DNA of 64,000 bases from Haloferax sulfurifontis ATCC BAA-897 (GTDB lineage: Archaea > Halobacteriota > Halobacteria > Halobacteriales > Haloferacaceae): NCBI RefSeq assembly GCF_000337835.1, contig NZ_AOLM01000018.1, positions 62,001-126,000 on the forward strand. Direction: 5' to 3'. Under the pieces are notes generated by a model. The model was not told the DNA's origin. It ran no database searches and was given only the letters and a program-made list of their open reading frames with translations. This document shows positions 10,769-18,989 of this stretch, one piece after another (position 1 is the stretch's first letter; every line of letters starts with the position of its first letter). A program made the translations under genes and the position numbers.

Positions 10769-11199
10769 TCGGCGCGCCGCAGTACCTCCTCACGCTGTAC
10801 ATCGCCGAGCGGGAGGGCGACGAGGAGACGCCGATTTCGCCGGGCTACGTCGCCGACGCGCTCGACCGCTCGCCGCCCGCGGCGACAGAGCGCCTCCAGA
10901 ACCTCGACGCCAAGGGGCTCGTGGAGTACGAGCCGTACGAGGGCGCGACGCTCACGGCGGAGGGCCGCGACGCGGCCGCGGACCTCTACGACACCTACCG
11001 GACCCTCTCGCGGTTCTGCCGGGACGTGCTCGGCCTCGACGACCACGAGGACGAGGCGATGCAACTCGTCGGAAACGTCAGCCGGACAGTCGCCGAACGC
11101 CTCGCGGCGACACTGCTCCGCGACGAGGCCGACCACGACGAGGCGGACGGGAGCACCGAGACGGGGTCGCAGTCGTCGCCCGACACGCTCGCGGAGTGA
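10765..11199 (+). CDS. DtxR/MntR-family transcriptional regulator with degenerate metal site
   Basis: A 144-residue protein with the N-terminal winged helix of the DtxR family (PGYVADALDRSPPAATERLQNLDAKGLVEYEPYEG, in two blocks, residues ~26-60) and a dimerisation helix pair. The usual primary metal ligands (Cys/Glu/His in a C-x2-E-H motif and the preceding His) are replaced in EDEAMQLVGNVS (residues 95-106). The N-terminal ligand is also missing (APQYL). It may act without metal or through different residues. Three DtxR-type palindromes surround it, so autoregulation and control of local iron genes is likely. Confidence 0.82.
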   Translation: MIGAPQYLLTLYIAEREGDEETPISPGYVADALDRSPPAATERLQNLDAKGLVEYEPYEGATLTAEGRDAAADLYDTYRTLSRFCRDVLGLDDHEDEAMQLVGNVSRTVAERLAATLLRDEADHDEADGSTETGSQSSPDTLAE

Positions 11200-11280
11200 A
11201 CGAGTCGAGCGGGACCGCAGAAAGTGTTATCTATCACTAATTGTCACGAATGCGCCGGGTCAGAACCGTACCCTTTTTGT

Positions 11281-11296
11281 TTTAGGTATCCCTAAA
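11281..11296. promoter_or_regulatory. DtxR-type operator, box 3
   Basis: TTTAGGTATCCCTAAA has perfect 6-bp arms with a 4-bp spacer, the same geometry as boxes 1 and 2. It lies 9-24 bases upstream of ATG 11305, overlapping the position where transcription of that gene should start. Confidence 0.8.
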
Positions 11297-11304
11297 GTCT
11301 CGCA

Positions 11305-11472
11305 ATGGCCGCAGGTACGCAGTCGAACTCTGAATCCGCGTCGGAGCCCGACCGACCCGACTCCCCCGAGATATCCGTCTGCAAGGGCGGACCGGGGAAG
11401 TCGGTGTTCATGGAGTCGGGCAACAGCGACGGCTGGATTTCGAGCGACGTGACTATCGACGTCACTCGGTAA
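11305..11472 (+). CDS. 55-residue conserved-looking small protein under a DtxR-type box
   Basis: A small acidic ORF with a disordered Ser/Glu/Pro-rich N-terminus and a structured-looking C-terminal half (ISVCKGGPGKSVFMESGN, then GWISSD). The C-terminal pattern resembles short haloarchaeal proteins with an AWIxSD-like motif (possibly DUF7331), but I am not sure of this. The operator overlapping its promoter suggests production when metal is scarce. It lies between the DtxR-family gene and dpsA. Function unknown. Confidence 0.6.
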   Translation: MAAGTQSNSESASEPDRPDSPEISVCKGGPGKSVFMESGNSDGWISSDVTIDVTR

Positions 11473-11490
11473 CGCCAGACCTCGCTCGGT

Positions 11491-11525
11491 TCCGTTCCGT
11501 TCCGTTCCGTTCCGTTCCGTTCCGT
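11491..11525. repeat. pentanucleotide tandem repeat (TCCGT)7
   Basis: Seven perfect copies of TCCGT plus a partial copy (TCCG) begin 18 bases after the stop codon of the small gene at 11305. It lies in the gap before dpsA, which converges on it. Non-coding. Confidence 0.95.
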
Positions 11526-11660
11526 TCCGGCCCATTCGAAGGAGCGTGCTCGGGTCGCGAGCGCGGCGAGTACGGTCGCTACGCGTCCAACGGGGTTCCG
11601 CGAGAAAACGGTCGGTCGTCGGAGCGGGGACCGGGTCCTCCGACGCGTCGGCGACGACGC

Positions 11661-12191
11661 TTACTGAACAAGCGTGTCGTCTTCGAGGTAGTGGTCGATG
11701 ACGTGGGCGTGTTCTTCGATTTCGATGAGTTGCTCGCGGAGCATGTGGGCCGTCGCGTGGTCGCCGAGACCCGCGGCGAGTTCGATGTGCTCGCGGTAGC
11801 TCTCGATGATGTCGCCGTACATTTCGAGGTCGTTCTCCAGCGACGTGCGGATGTCGTAGACGTCCTCGTCCTCGGGCTCGACGGTCGCGGCCTCGCTCAG
11901 CGCGGGCATGCTGGCGTGGGGGACGCCACCGATGGACTGGAGGCGCTCTGCGACTTCGTCCGCGGCCTCCTCGACTTCCTCGTAGGCCTCCTGAAGGAAC
12001 TCGTGGAGGCGGAGGTGTTCGGCACCCTCGACGTTCCAGTGGTGCTTGTGGAGCTGGTGGTAGAGGACGTACGCGTCCGCGAGGTCGGTGTTCAGCGCTT
12101 CGATTATCTGTTCGGCCTTCTCGGTGTCGAGTCGAACCGGGTTGTCGCCGACACTGCCTGCTTCCTTGAGGACTGACTTCTGTGTGCTCAT
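11661..12191 (-). CDS. dpsA: DpsA, ferritin-like iron storage/DNA protection protein
   Basis: A 176-residue four-helix Dps protein that forms dodecamers, oxidises Fe(II) and stores the mineral. The ferroxidase ligands are recognisable by alignment with E. coli Dps: H51 in HHWNVEG, and D78 and E82 in AADEVAER. The N-terminal tail (~20 residues) and acidic surface fit haloarchaeal DpsA. It is convergent with the DtxR locus. A TATA-like TAAGTATTAA lies about 27-36 bases upstream, and a degenerate DtxR-type site lies further upstream, so iron or oxidative control is plausible. Confidence 0.95.
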   Translation of the reverse strand: MSTQKSVLKEAGSVGDNPVRLDTEKAEQIIEALNTDLADAYVLYHQLHKHHWNVEGAEHLRLHEFLQEAYEEVEEAADEVAERLQSIGGVPHASMPALSEAATVEPEDEDVYDIRTSLENDLEMYGDIIESYREHIELAAGLGDHATAHMLREQLIEIEEHAHVIDHYLEDDTLVQ

Positions 12192-12634
12192 CTCGACTGG
12201 TAGTTGGGGCTGGGACCACTTAATACTTATCCGAGAACGAACAATTTTTCGTGTTGCCTAAAATCCCGTTTGTCGAAGTTGGCCAATCGCTTCGAAAACG
12301 GCGAATGAAGCGTGTGAACTGGGTGCACGGGGTCGAACGGCTCGGCCGAAAGAGGGCGTCCGGTTCGCACCATATATCACATCTATTATGCTATTTTTCG
12401 CTCGGCCAGTCGCCGTTTCGTGCGGTTCGGTCAGTGCGAACGGAGACCCGATTTTTCGGGTCTGAGCCGGCCGCGAACCACCGTGTGCTCCACCGCGTCC
12501 GCGACGGTTCGGTCGTTCGACCAACACCCTTTTGCGCGGTGCCGTCCAGCGAATAGCCGTGTTCCGACCAGTGCCTAGCGCGGCCGACGACTCGCCGATG
12601 CGCGGCGTCACCGACCGCACGCGGGGAGCGTAAG
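12192..12634. other. intergenic region upstream of dpsA and a divergent membrane-protein gene
   Basis: 443 bases without a supported gene. The dpsA promoter (TATA-like element near 12218-12227) and the half-conserved DtxR box lie at the left end. An AT-rich patch at 12373-12400 (ATATATCACATCTATTATGCTATTTTT) may hold a further promoter. Short frames here lack coding character. Nothing else is recognised. Confidence 0.5.
12247..12262. promoter_or_regulatory. degenerate DtxR-type site upstream of dpsA
   Basis: TTTCGTGTTGCCTAAA matches one arm of the local DtxR boxes exactly (CCTAAA) and the other at four of six positions, with the same 4-bp spacer. It lies 56-71 bases upstream of the dpsA start, upstream of its TATA element, which would suit activation or weak binding. 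Only suggestive. Confidence 0.35.
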
Positions 12635-13315
12635 GTGTTCGCCGACGCCCTCCGGTATCCGTTTGCGGACCGCACGCGAGTGGACGGCACCGCGACGTGC
12701 CTCGTCGCGCTCCTTGTCGCCGTGACGCTCCTCCGCCTCGCGGCGCGGCTCTGGCCCGACCTCACGTTTCTGGCGCCGGCGGCGCTCGGCGTCGTCCCGC
12801 TTTTCGCCTTCTTCGGTCTCGTCGGCGGCGTGCTCGCCGGCGACGGCTTCCCCTCACTGGCGACGGCCGAGACGCTCAGGCTCGCCGGGCGACTGCTCGG
12901 CGTCGCCGCCGTCTACCTCCTGCCGGCCGCGGTCACCGTCGTCGCCGTCGCCTACGTCACCGCGACCGGGACGGTTCCGGCCGTACTGACCGGCGTGACG
13001 ACGGCGATGCTCGCGACCGTCGCGCTACTCGTCACGGTCGTCTGCGCGTATCTCTTGCCGGTCGCGGCCGCCGTGAGCGTCCGCGAGGGACTCCGCGCCG
13101 GGCTTCGACGAGACGCCCTTGGCGGGGCGGTCTCGGCGACGTACTTCCTCGCGTGGGTGGGCGCGGCCGTCCTCGTCGTCCTCTCGTGGAGCGCGCTCGC
13201 GGCGACGATTTCGCGGAGCGTCGCCGCCCTCCTGGCGCTCGGGTGGTGCGCGTACGCCCACGTCGCCGCCGCGGCGCTCGTCGCCGAAGGCGTCGACCGA
13301 ACCCACCACTGGTGA
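12635..13315 (+). CDS. multi-pass membrane protein (DUF4013-like)
   Basis: A 226-residue protein from GTG 12635. The N-terminal segment DALRYPFADRTRVDG precedes five or six hydrophobic helices, rich in Ala/Val/Leu, and the protein ends in a short polar tail. The N-terminal DALRYP element followed by glycine-rich membrane helices resembles the DUF4013 family of haloarchaeal membrane proteins. Function unknown. It is convergent with the sugar ABC transporter ATPase gene. Confidence 0.7.
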   Translation: MFADALRYPFADRTRVDGTATCLVALLVAVTLLRLAARLWPDLTFLAPAALGVVPLFAFFGLVGGVLAGDGFPSLATAETLRLAGRLLGVAAVYLLPAAVTVVAVAYVTATGTVPAVLTGVTTAMLATVALLVTVVCAYLLPVAAAVSVREGLRAGLRRDALGGAVSATYFLAWVGAAVLVVLSWSALAATISRSVAALLALGWCAYAHVAAAALVAEGVDRTHHW

Positions 13316-13360
13316 GACGCGGCGCGCGGTCGAACGACGGGAAAAGGAGTCGCAGTCCGG

Positions 13361-14512
13361 TTAGCTGAGGTCGATCTGCTGTGCGGCTTCCTCCATCGAC
13401 CGGTTGTGGAGCGCCTCGCCCGTGTTGCGGTCGAAGAGGTGAATCGCCTCCTCGGGAATCCGCGCGACCACCGCCTCGCCCGAACTGACGGGGGTGAGGC
13501 CGTCCGTGGTCGCGACCAGCGTCGCCGCGCTCTCGGAGTCCGCGTCGGGGTCGAACTGCAGGTACAGCGTGTTCTCGTCGCCCATCGGTTCGACGACGTC
13601 GACCGTCATCTCGAAGTCGTGGTCGCCGCCCGCGGTCTCGACGAGTTCGACGGACTCGGGTCGGATTCCGAGGACGAGCTCGGTCGCGTCGCCGACGTCG
13701 TCGCGTATCTCCGCGCCGACCGGGTACTCGAAGGCGTCACCGACCAGCCGGTCGCCTTCGAGCGTCACGTCGAAGAAGTTCATCGACGGCTCGCCGAGGA
13801 AGCTCGCGACGAACTGGTTCGCGGGCTCGTGGTAACACTCGAGCGGCGTCGCGATCTGCTGGAGCTCCCCGCCGTCGAGGATGGCGATTCGGTCGCCCAT
13901 CGTCATCGCCTCCGTCTGGTCGTGGGTGACGTAGACGGTCGTGACGCCGAGGTCGTCTTGGAGCCGCTGGAGCTCCGTCCGCATCTGCGCGCGGAGCTTC
14001 GCGTCGAGGTTCGAAAGCGGCTCGTCCATCAGGAACACCTCGGGGTCGCGCACGATGGCGCGGCCGAGCGCGACGCGCTGTTGCTGGCCGCCCGAGAGGT
14101 CGCTCGGCTTCCGGTCCAGCAGGCTCGGGATGTCGAGGAGGTCGGCCGTCTCCGAGACCATCCGGCTGATTTCGTCGTCCGGGAGGTCCGTCGACTCCTC
14201 CAGGCCGAACGACATGTTCTGGCGGACGGTCATGTGCGGGTACAGCGCGTACGACTGAAACACCATCGCGATGTCCCGTTCCTGAGAGGGGACGTCGTTG
14301 ATGACGCGGTCGCCGAGCGAAATCGTGCCCGACGTAATCGTCTCCAGGCCCGCGATCATCCGGAGCGTCGTCGACTTCCCACAGCCCGATGGGCCGACGA
14401 CGACGAGGAACTCCCCGTCGTCGATCGACATCGAGATGTCGTCGACAGCGACGATTTCGTCGTCGCCGTCCTGGAACGTCTTCGTTATCGAATCGAGTTC
14501 AAGCGTTGCCAT
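13361..14512 (-). CDS. sugar ABC transporter ATP-binding protein (CUT1, MalK/UgpC type)
   Basis: A 383-residue ATPase with Walker A (GPSGCGKST, residues 40-48), signature LSGGQQQRVALGRA, Walker B (VFLMDEPLSNLDAK) and the switch histidine (VYVTHDQTEA). A C-terminal ~150-residue MalK-type regulatory OB domain (LGIRPESVELVE) follows. It energises the two permeases encoded just upstream and is the last gene of the four-gene minus-strand importer operon. The 117-base gap before it is the largest in the operon. Confidence 0.95.
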   Translation of the reverse strand: MATLELDSITKTFQDGDDEIVAVDDISMSIDDGEFLVVVGPSGCGKSTTLRMIAGLETITSGTISLGDRVINDVPSQERDIAMVFQSYALYPHMTVRQNMSFGLEESTDLPDDEISRMVSETADLLDIPSLLDRKPSDLSGGQQQRVALGRAIVRDPEVFLMDEPLSNLDAKLRAQMRTELQRLQDDLGVTTVYVTHDQTEAMTMGDRIAILDGGELQQIATPLECYHEPANQFVASFLGEPSMNFFDVTLEGDRLVGDAFEYPVGAEIRDDVGDATELVLGIRPESVELVETAGGDHDFEMTVDVVEPMGDENTLYLQFDPDADSESAATLVATTDGLTPVSSGEAVVARIPEEAIHLFDRNTGEALHNRSMEEAAQQIDLS

Positions 14513-14629
14513 ATCTCTGAGTAGGTATCGTTAGTGAGCTGTCGGTTCCGCGCCGCGGCGAGCGCCTCCGGCGGCCGCGGTCGCCGTTCGAGTCGGCCTC
14601 GACGGCGGCCACGTCCCTGTGACGACGCG

Positions 14630-15574
14630 TCACGCGGCCACCCCCTCGGCGAACTCGTCGCCGAAGAAGATGTACACCGCGAGCGTCGGGAGCGCCGCGA
14701 AGAACGCCCCGGCCATCCGGAGCGCGAAGTCCTGTCCCTCCATCGAGGTGCCGAGCCCGGCGAGAATCAACACGACGGGGGCCGCGGGACTCGACTCCGT
14801 CGAGACGAGCACCAGCGTGAACAGGAGGTCGTTCCATATCTGGGTGAACTGGTAGATGAGGACCACGGCGAACATCGGCCCCGAAAGCGGGAAGACGATG
14901 CGCCGGTACACCCGACGGAGCGTCGCCCCGTCGAGGCGCGCGGACTCTATCATCTCTTCGCTCATCGTCTTGTAGTACGTCCGGAACAGGAGCGTACAAA
15001 TCGGAATCCCGTAGGCGACGTGCGTCACCACGAGCTCGACGATGCCGACGTAGTCGTCCGGGATACCGAGCGCCCAGACGAACGAAAGCAGGTCCGTGAG
15101 CTGAGCCCACTGCGACCAGAACTGCGTCAGCGGCACCAACACGGCCTGGTACGGGATGAAGATGCCCGCGATGATGAGCGCCAGCACCAGCGCCTTGTAC
15201 GACTGCTTCCAGTCGGGAATCGTCAGCCCGTACGCCGTGATGCTCCCGACGAACGCCGAGATAATCGTCGCGGGCACGGCGTACAGCATGCTGTTGCCCA
15301 TCCCTCGCAGGAGGGCCTCGACCGCCGCCTGCCACTTCGCCAGCGTGAACCCGGACGGTCCGGGCGGGGCGAACGGCGCGGTCTGGACGATTGCGGTCCC
15401 GGTCTTGATCGACGTGACCAACCCGGACTCGATCGGGACGAGATAGAACCCCGCCGCCAACAGCAGGACGACGTACAGACCGGCGTCCTCTATCGTCATC
15501 TGCTCGACGTTCCGGCGTAGCCGGTCCGTGATCGTCGCCGTTCCGCCGTCCGTTCGAAGCGTGTCGTCTTTCAT
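14630..15574 (-). CDS. sugar ABC transporter permease (MalG type)
   Basis: A 314-residue inner membrane permease with six predicted helices. The EAA loop that contacts the ATPase is near the C-terminal third (EEMIESARLDGATLRRVYRR). ATG at 15574 overlaps the stop of the other permease by 4 bp (ATGA), which fixes the start and indicates translational coupling. Longer alternative frames upstream have no conserved content. Confidence 0.94.
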   Translation of the reverse strand: MKDDTLRTDGGTATITDRLRRNVEQMTIEDAGLYVVLLLAAGFYLVPIESGLVTSIKTGTAIVQTAPFAPPGPSGFTLAKWQAAVEALLRGMGNSMLYAVPATIISAFVGSITAYGLTIPDWKQSYKALVLALIIAGIFIPYQAVLVPLTQFWSQWAQLTDLLSFVWALGIPDDYVGIVELVVTHVAYGIPICTLLFRTYYKTMSEEMIESARLDGATLRRVYRRIVFPLSGPMFAVVLIYQFTQIWNDLLFTLVLVSTESSPAAPVVLILAGLGTSMEGQDFALRMAGAFFAALPTLAVYIFFGDEFAEGVAA

Positions 15575-16638
15575 AGGTTGTTCCTCCGGTATTCGTAGAC
15601 GAGGTACGGGCCGATGACGCCGAGCGCCATCGCAAAGAGGACGATTGCAATCGCCGCGCCGTACGCCCAGTTGAGGTTCGCATACGCCTCGCGGACCATC
15701 TTCGTCGCCAAGATGTCGGCTCCGTTCGGCGGCCGGTAGCCGCCGACCAGCGAGTAGAGGAAGTCGAACGCCTTCATGCCGAACACCATCAGCACGACGG
15801 CGGCGCTTATCGTCGCGCCCTTCAACTGCGGGATGATGACCCGCCAGTACATCTTCAGCGTCGACGCGCCGTCGACTTTCGCCGCCTCGTAGTGTTCGTC
15901 CGGAATCGCGCGGAGTCCGGCGAGGTACACGACCATCGCGTACCCGGAGAACTGCCACATCAACGCGAAGATGACCGCCCAGAGGACGATGTTCTGATCG
16001 CCGAGCCAGCTAATCGGGCCGAGTCCGAAAACGCCGATGACGCGGTTGGCAATCCCGTTGTTGAAGTTGTAAATCCACAGCCAGAACTGCGCCGTCACGA
16101 CGAACGAGAGGCTCATCGGCAGTAGATAGATCGTCCGGAACGAGTTCTCGAACCGGATTCCGCGGTCGATAAGAATCGCCAGTATGAGGCCGACCGCGAG
16201 CGTCCCTGCCGTGAACGCGACGAGCAGGATGAACGTGTTGACCGCGGCGTCGATGAACCCCGAGTCCGCGAGCGCCCGCGTGTACATCTCGAAGTCGAGG
16301 TTCGAGTAGTCCGGCGCGTTCGCGAACCGCTGGTAGTCGGTCAGCGAGATGAGGAAGTTCCAGATGACCGCGCCGTAGACGAAAAGCCCCATCAGCAGGA
16401 ACGGCGGAATCCAGAAGATCGACGATTCGAGGAAGTCGCTTCCGAGCCGATCGTCTATCCCCGCGGCGAGGCGGTCCAAGACGCCCGATTCGGCCCCCGG
16501 ATTCGGGGAGTCCTCGCTTACGACGCCACCGTCGGTACGGACCGCGTCGCGCCCGCTTTCGTCGCCGTCGCCGACCCGCTGGTCGTCGCTAGCACTGAGG
16601 TTGATCGCACGGCGCACTCGTTGATAAAAATTTGACAT
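15571..16638 (-). CDS. sugar ABC transporter permease (MalF type)
   Basis: A 355-residue protein. A disordered acidic N-terminus (~75 residues) is followed by six membrane helices and the EAA loop (PDEHYEAAKVDGASTLKMYWR). It pairs with the second permease to form the channel. Only 10 bases separate it from the binding-protein gene upstream, so it belongs to the same operon. The long cytoplasmic N-terminal extension is more than MalF relatives usually have before helix 1. Confidence 0.94.
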   Translation of the reverse strand: MSNFYQRVRRAINLSASDDQRVGDGDESGRDAVRTDGGVVSEDSPNPGAESGVLDRLAAGIDDRLGSDFLESSIFWIPPFLLMGLFVYGAVIWNFLISLTDYQRFANAPDYSNLDFEMYTRALADSGFIDAAVNTFILLVAFTAGTLAVGLILAILIDRGIRFENSFRTIYLLPMSLSFVVTAQFWLWIYNFNNGIANRVIGVFGLGPISWLGDQNIVLWAVIFALMWQFSGYAMVVYLAGLRAIPDEHYEAAKVDGASTLKMYWRVIIPQLKGATISAAVVLMVFGMKAFDFLYSLVGGYRPPNGADILATKMVREAYANLNWAYGAAIAIVLFAMALGVIGPYLVYEYRRNNL

Positions 16639-16648
16639 TTCTTACGGT

Positions 16649-18019
16649 TCAGTTCGAGACCGCGTCCAGGAACCCCTGCGTCGCGGCGTCGACGTTGTAC
16701 GGTCCGGTGAACTCCGAGGAGATGACTTCGTTGAGCGCCGTCATCGTCGAAGAGGAGACACCGAGTCCGTGCTGGAGGTTCGGCGGACGGTACTCCGCGT
16801 TGGCGAAGTCCTCGGCGGTCTCCTGGAGGTACGGTCCGAACTCTTCCATGCTCACGTCGGTCCGGGTCGGAATCGAGCCCTTGTACTGGTTAAACGCGAT
16901 CTGCGCCTCGGGACTGCCGACGAACGCCGACCAGGCCTTCGACGCCTCCGGCGTCGGGTTGTCGGCCGGGTAGAGGAACGAGTCCATGTGGAGCGTGTAC
17001 ATCCCCTCCGTGCCGGGGAACGTCTTGAAGCCCCAGTCTTCGCCGTAGTCGAAGTTCTCGGCGTTCCGGAACGCGCCGGCCGCCCAGTTACCCTGGTGGA
17101 TGAAGGCGGCGTTGCCGTTGATGATGTTCTGGTTCGACGAGGTGAGGTTGAGCGAGGCCGCGTCGTCGGAGATGTAGTTTTCGAGCATCTCCGCGGTCGT
17201 CTCGAAGGCCGAGCGAACCGCGCTCTCGGAGGCCTCACCGTTGAGGAAGTCCATGTACGGCTGGTAGCCGTTCACGCCGAGCATCACGGCGCCCCACAGC
17301 TGTGTCGTCGTCCACGTGCCGGACATCGCGTGGGTCATCGGAACCGCGTCGGTCTCGCTTTGCACCGTCTCGAACGCGTCGATGAGCGCCGAGGGGCTGT
17401 TCAGCGAGTCGACGTCGATGCCGGCCTCATCGACGACCGAGACGTTGTAGAACAGGCAGTTCAGGCGGTGGGAACCCAGCGGGACGGCCCGGTAGCTACC
17501 GCCCTGCTGGTGGAGTTCGACCGCCTCGTCGATCATCACTTCTTCGAAGTTGTTCTCCTCCCAGACGTCGTCGACGCTTCCGAGGACGCCCTCGTAGCGG
17601 AGGAGGTTCGGGCCCGGCCAGTTGGCGAACGAACCCGGCGGGTCGTTGCTCTGGAGCCGGTTCGCAATGACCGCGTCGAGGTTCTGATTCCCGCCGCCGC
17701 CGATGGGGTTCATGTCGAGACCGACGTCGGGATAGGCCTCGTTGAACGCCGCTTCGAGCGCTTCGGCCGCCGCGGCGCCGTCGCCGCCGGTCCAGCCGTG
17801 GAGCACCTCGACCGGGGCGCTACTACCGCCGTCACCGCCGTCGCCGCCGTCTTCGGTGGTACTGTCGCCACCCGCTTCAGTAGTACCACCGTCGCCGCCG
17901 TCATCGGAACCGCCGCCGCCGGAACAGCCGGCGAGCCCCATCGTCGCGAGCGCTCCCGCGCCGGCGACGTACTGGCGCCGACTGAGTCGACTATTATCAG
18001 ACTGGCTATCGCGTGACAT
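16649..18019 (-). CDS. sugar ABC transporter substrate-binding lipoprotein
   Basis: A 456-residue extracytoplasmic binding protein. The Tat signal (SRRQYVAG, RR 14-15) ends in lipobox LAGC with lipidated C32, followed by a Gly/Ser/Asp linker and the two-lobed family-1 fold (VLHGWTGGDGAAAAEALEAA). First gene of the importer operon. TTAAGTA at about 18046-18052 is 27-33 bases upstream of the start and is probably the promoter. Substrate not shown by sequence; glucose-type monosaccharide transport is plausible given the nearby Entner-Doudoroff and Azf genes. Confidence 0.93.
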   Translation of the reverse strand: MSRDSQSDNSRLSRRQYVAGAGALATMGLAGCSGGGGSDDGGDGGTTEAGGDSTTEDGGDGGDGGSSAPVEVLHGWTGGDGAAAAEALEAAFNEAYPDVGLDMNPIGGGGNQNLDAVIANRLQSNDPPGSFANWPGPNLLRYEGVLGSVDDVWEENNFEEVMIDEAVELHQQGGSYRAVPLGSHRLNCLFYNVSVVDEAGIDVDSLNSPSALIDAFETVQSETDAVPMTHAMSGTWTTTQLWGAVMLGVNGYQPYMDFLNGEASESAVRSAFETTAEMLENYISDDAASLNLTSSNQNIINGNAAFIHQGNWAAGAFRNAENFDYGEDWGFKTFPGTEGMYTLHMDSFLYPADNPTPEASKAWSAFVGSPEAQIAFNQYKGSIPTRTDVSMEEFGPYLQETAEDFANAEYRPPNLQHGLGVSSSTMTALNEVISSEFTGPYNVDAATQGFLDAVSN

Positions 18020-18103
18020 GCATGAAAAATATTGGACCCATCGTACTTAACGATTGATATTCATTTACTCGGGATAATAGTAAAAATTCTCAGACGGGGC
18101 TAA

Positions 18104-18435
18104 TTACCAGAATTCCGGAGGAAGAAACCCTCGAACGTCAGGTATCTCGTCCGAGCGCAATCGCCGACTTCCCGCTGTGTGGCTCGACGTCGCCGTCAAC
18201 GGCGAACGCAGAGCAGTTGGACGCGTGACGTGAACGGGAAGCGAAATAAACGCTGTGAGAGCGGCAGTCGCGTCAGTTCGCGTCTCGTCCTCGATGGAGG
18301 GGATGCGCGCGCAGTACTTGCACCTCGCATCTTCGCCGCGCGCGCCGAGTAATCGACGAGGCACCACTCGTGACAGCTCCGACACCGGTACTCGACGTAC
18401 CGCCACAGGTCCGTCTCTCGACGAGCCCGCGACAT
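18104..18435 (-). pseudogene. frameshifted two-CxxC zinc protein
   Basis: From ATG 18435 the frame gives MSRARRETDLWRYVEYRCRS and a first cysteine cluster (CRSCHEWC), then runs into low-complexity sequence. In the adjacent frame, just past a GC-alternating run at 18334-18348, the expected second half appears (DARCKYCARIPSIEDETR). Removing one CG dinucleotide from the run would fuse them into one zinc-ribbon protein (CxxC...CxxC). This is probably a 2-base slippage inactivation. A sequencing error in the run or programmed frameshifting are alternatives. The 3' limit given is the stop of the second frame. Confidence 0.6.
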
Positions 18436-18608
18436 CTACCGAACACCCCCGGCTAAAGTTATCGCCCGACCGCGGGCAGGTCCGTGAGCAGAGCTTATGG
18501 AACTGGGATTTCTGGGCGTTTTGAGATTTCGCGGAAACGGCGAATTTAGGCGCGTGAGGGGTCCGTAGAGTGCCTTTTTCATCAGCAACAAACCGACTAA
18601 AAGTATTA

Positions 18609-18683
18609 TGGGCCCCATGGGGTTCGAACCCATGACCACCCGGTTATGAGCCGAGCGCTCTGACCAGACTGAGCTAGGGGCCC
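18609..18683 (-). tRNA. tRNA with CAU anticodon, probably tRNA-Ile2 (AUA-reading)
   Basis: A full cloverleaf: 7-bp acceptor stem (GGGCCCC pairing with GGGGCCC), D-arm with AGCTCAG, anticodon loop CTCATAA, T-arm with GGTTCGAACC and A73. No intron. Known: the elongator tRNA-Met gene of H. volcanii contains an intron and initiator tRNA starts differently, so this intron-less CAU tRNA with a GGGCCC start is best read as tRNA-Ile2, whose C34 becomes agmatidine. The elongator Met alternative is less likely. Confidence 0.9.
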
Positions 18684-18780
18684 TCGGTCGATTCTTTCCC
18701 GTCGTCCCTCTTATGTCTTATCAGAAGCCGTCGCCGACGAACCGGAGACGAGTCGCTCGTCGGGGTGAGAAACGGAGAAG

Positions 18781-18853
18781 CGCCACCGCCAGGACTCGAA
18801 CCTGGGACAACCTCGTTAACAGCGAGGTGCTCTACCAACTGAGCTACGGCGGC
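18781..18853 (-). tRNA. tRNA-Asn (GUU)
   Basis: Cloverleaf with acceptor GCCGCCG pairing with CGGTGGC (one G-U pair), D-arm TAGCTCAGTTGG, anticodon loop CTGTTAA (anticodon GTT), T-arm AGGTTCGAGTCCT and discriminator G73. It lies about 100 bases from the CAU tRNA on the same strand and just upstream of the divergent CCA-adding enzyme gene. Confidence 0.97.
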
Positions 18854-18989
18854 TTTCGTCTGCACTCTCTCGTATTCGATGTTTCTTGATAGGGCTTTCG
18901 TTTTTAACCGACGGCTGGCGGATGCCACCGCCTGACGCGGTCGCAGGAGCACCGTCACGCTTTCGCCCGCCCGCGGGGAACCAGCGGGC

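Noticed and set aside
11491-11525. Origin-type repeats (ORB elements) among the pentanucleotide arrays
   Set aside because: No ORB-like consensus, no AT-rich unwinding element and no orc1/cdc6 gene anywhere in the window.
12251-12620. Small ORFs in both strands of the dpsA upstream region
   Set aside because: Codon and amino-acid composition are unlike the haloarchaeal genes nearby (few acidic residues, many Arg/Ser) and no promoter or start supports them.
18609-18683. Elongator tRNA-Met
   Set aside because: The anticodon is CAU, but the known H. volcanii elongator Met gene has an intron and this one does not; acceptor GGGCCC suits tRNA-Ile2. Kept as an alternative only.
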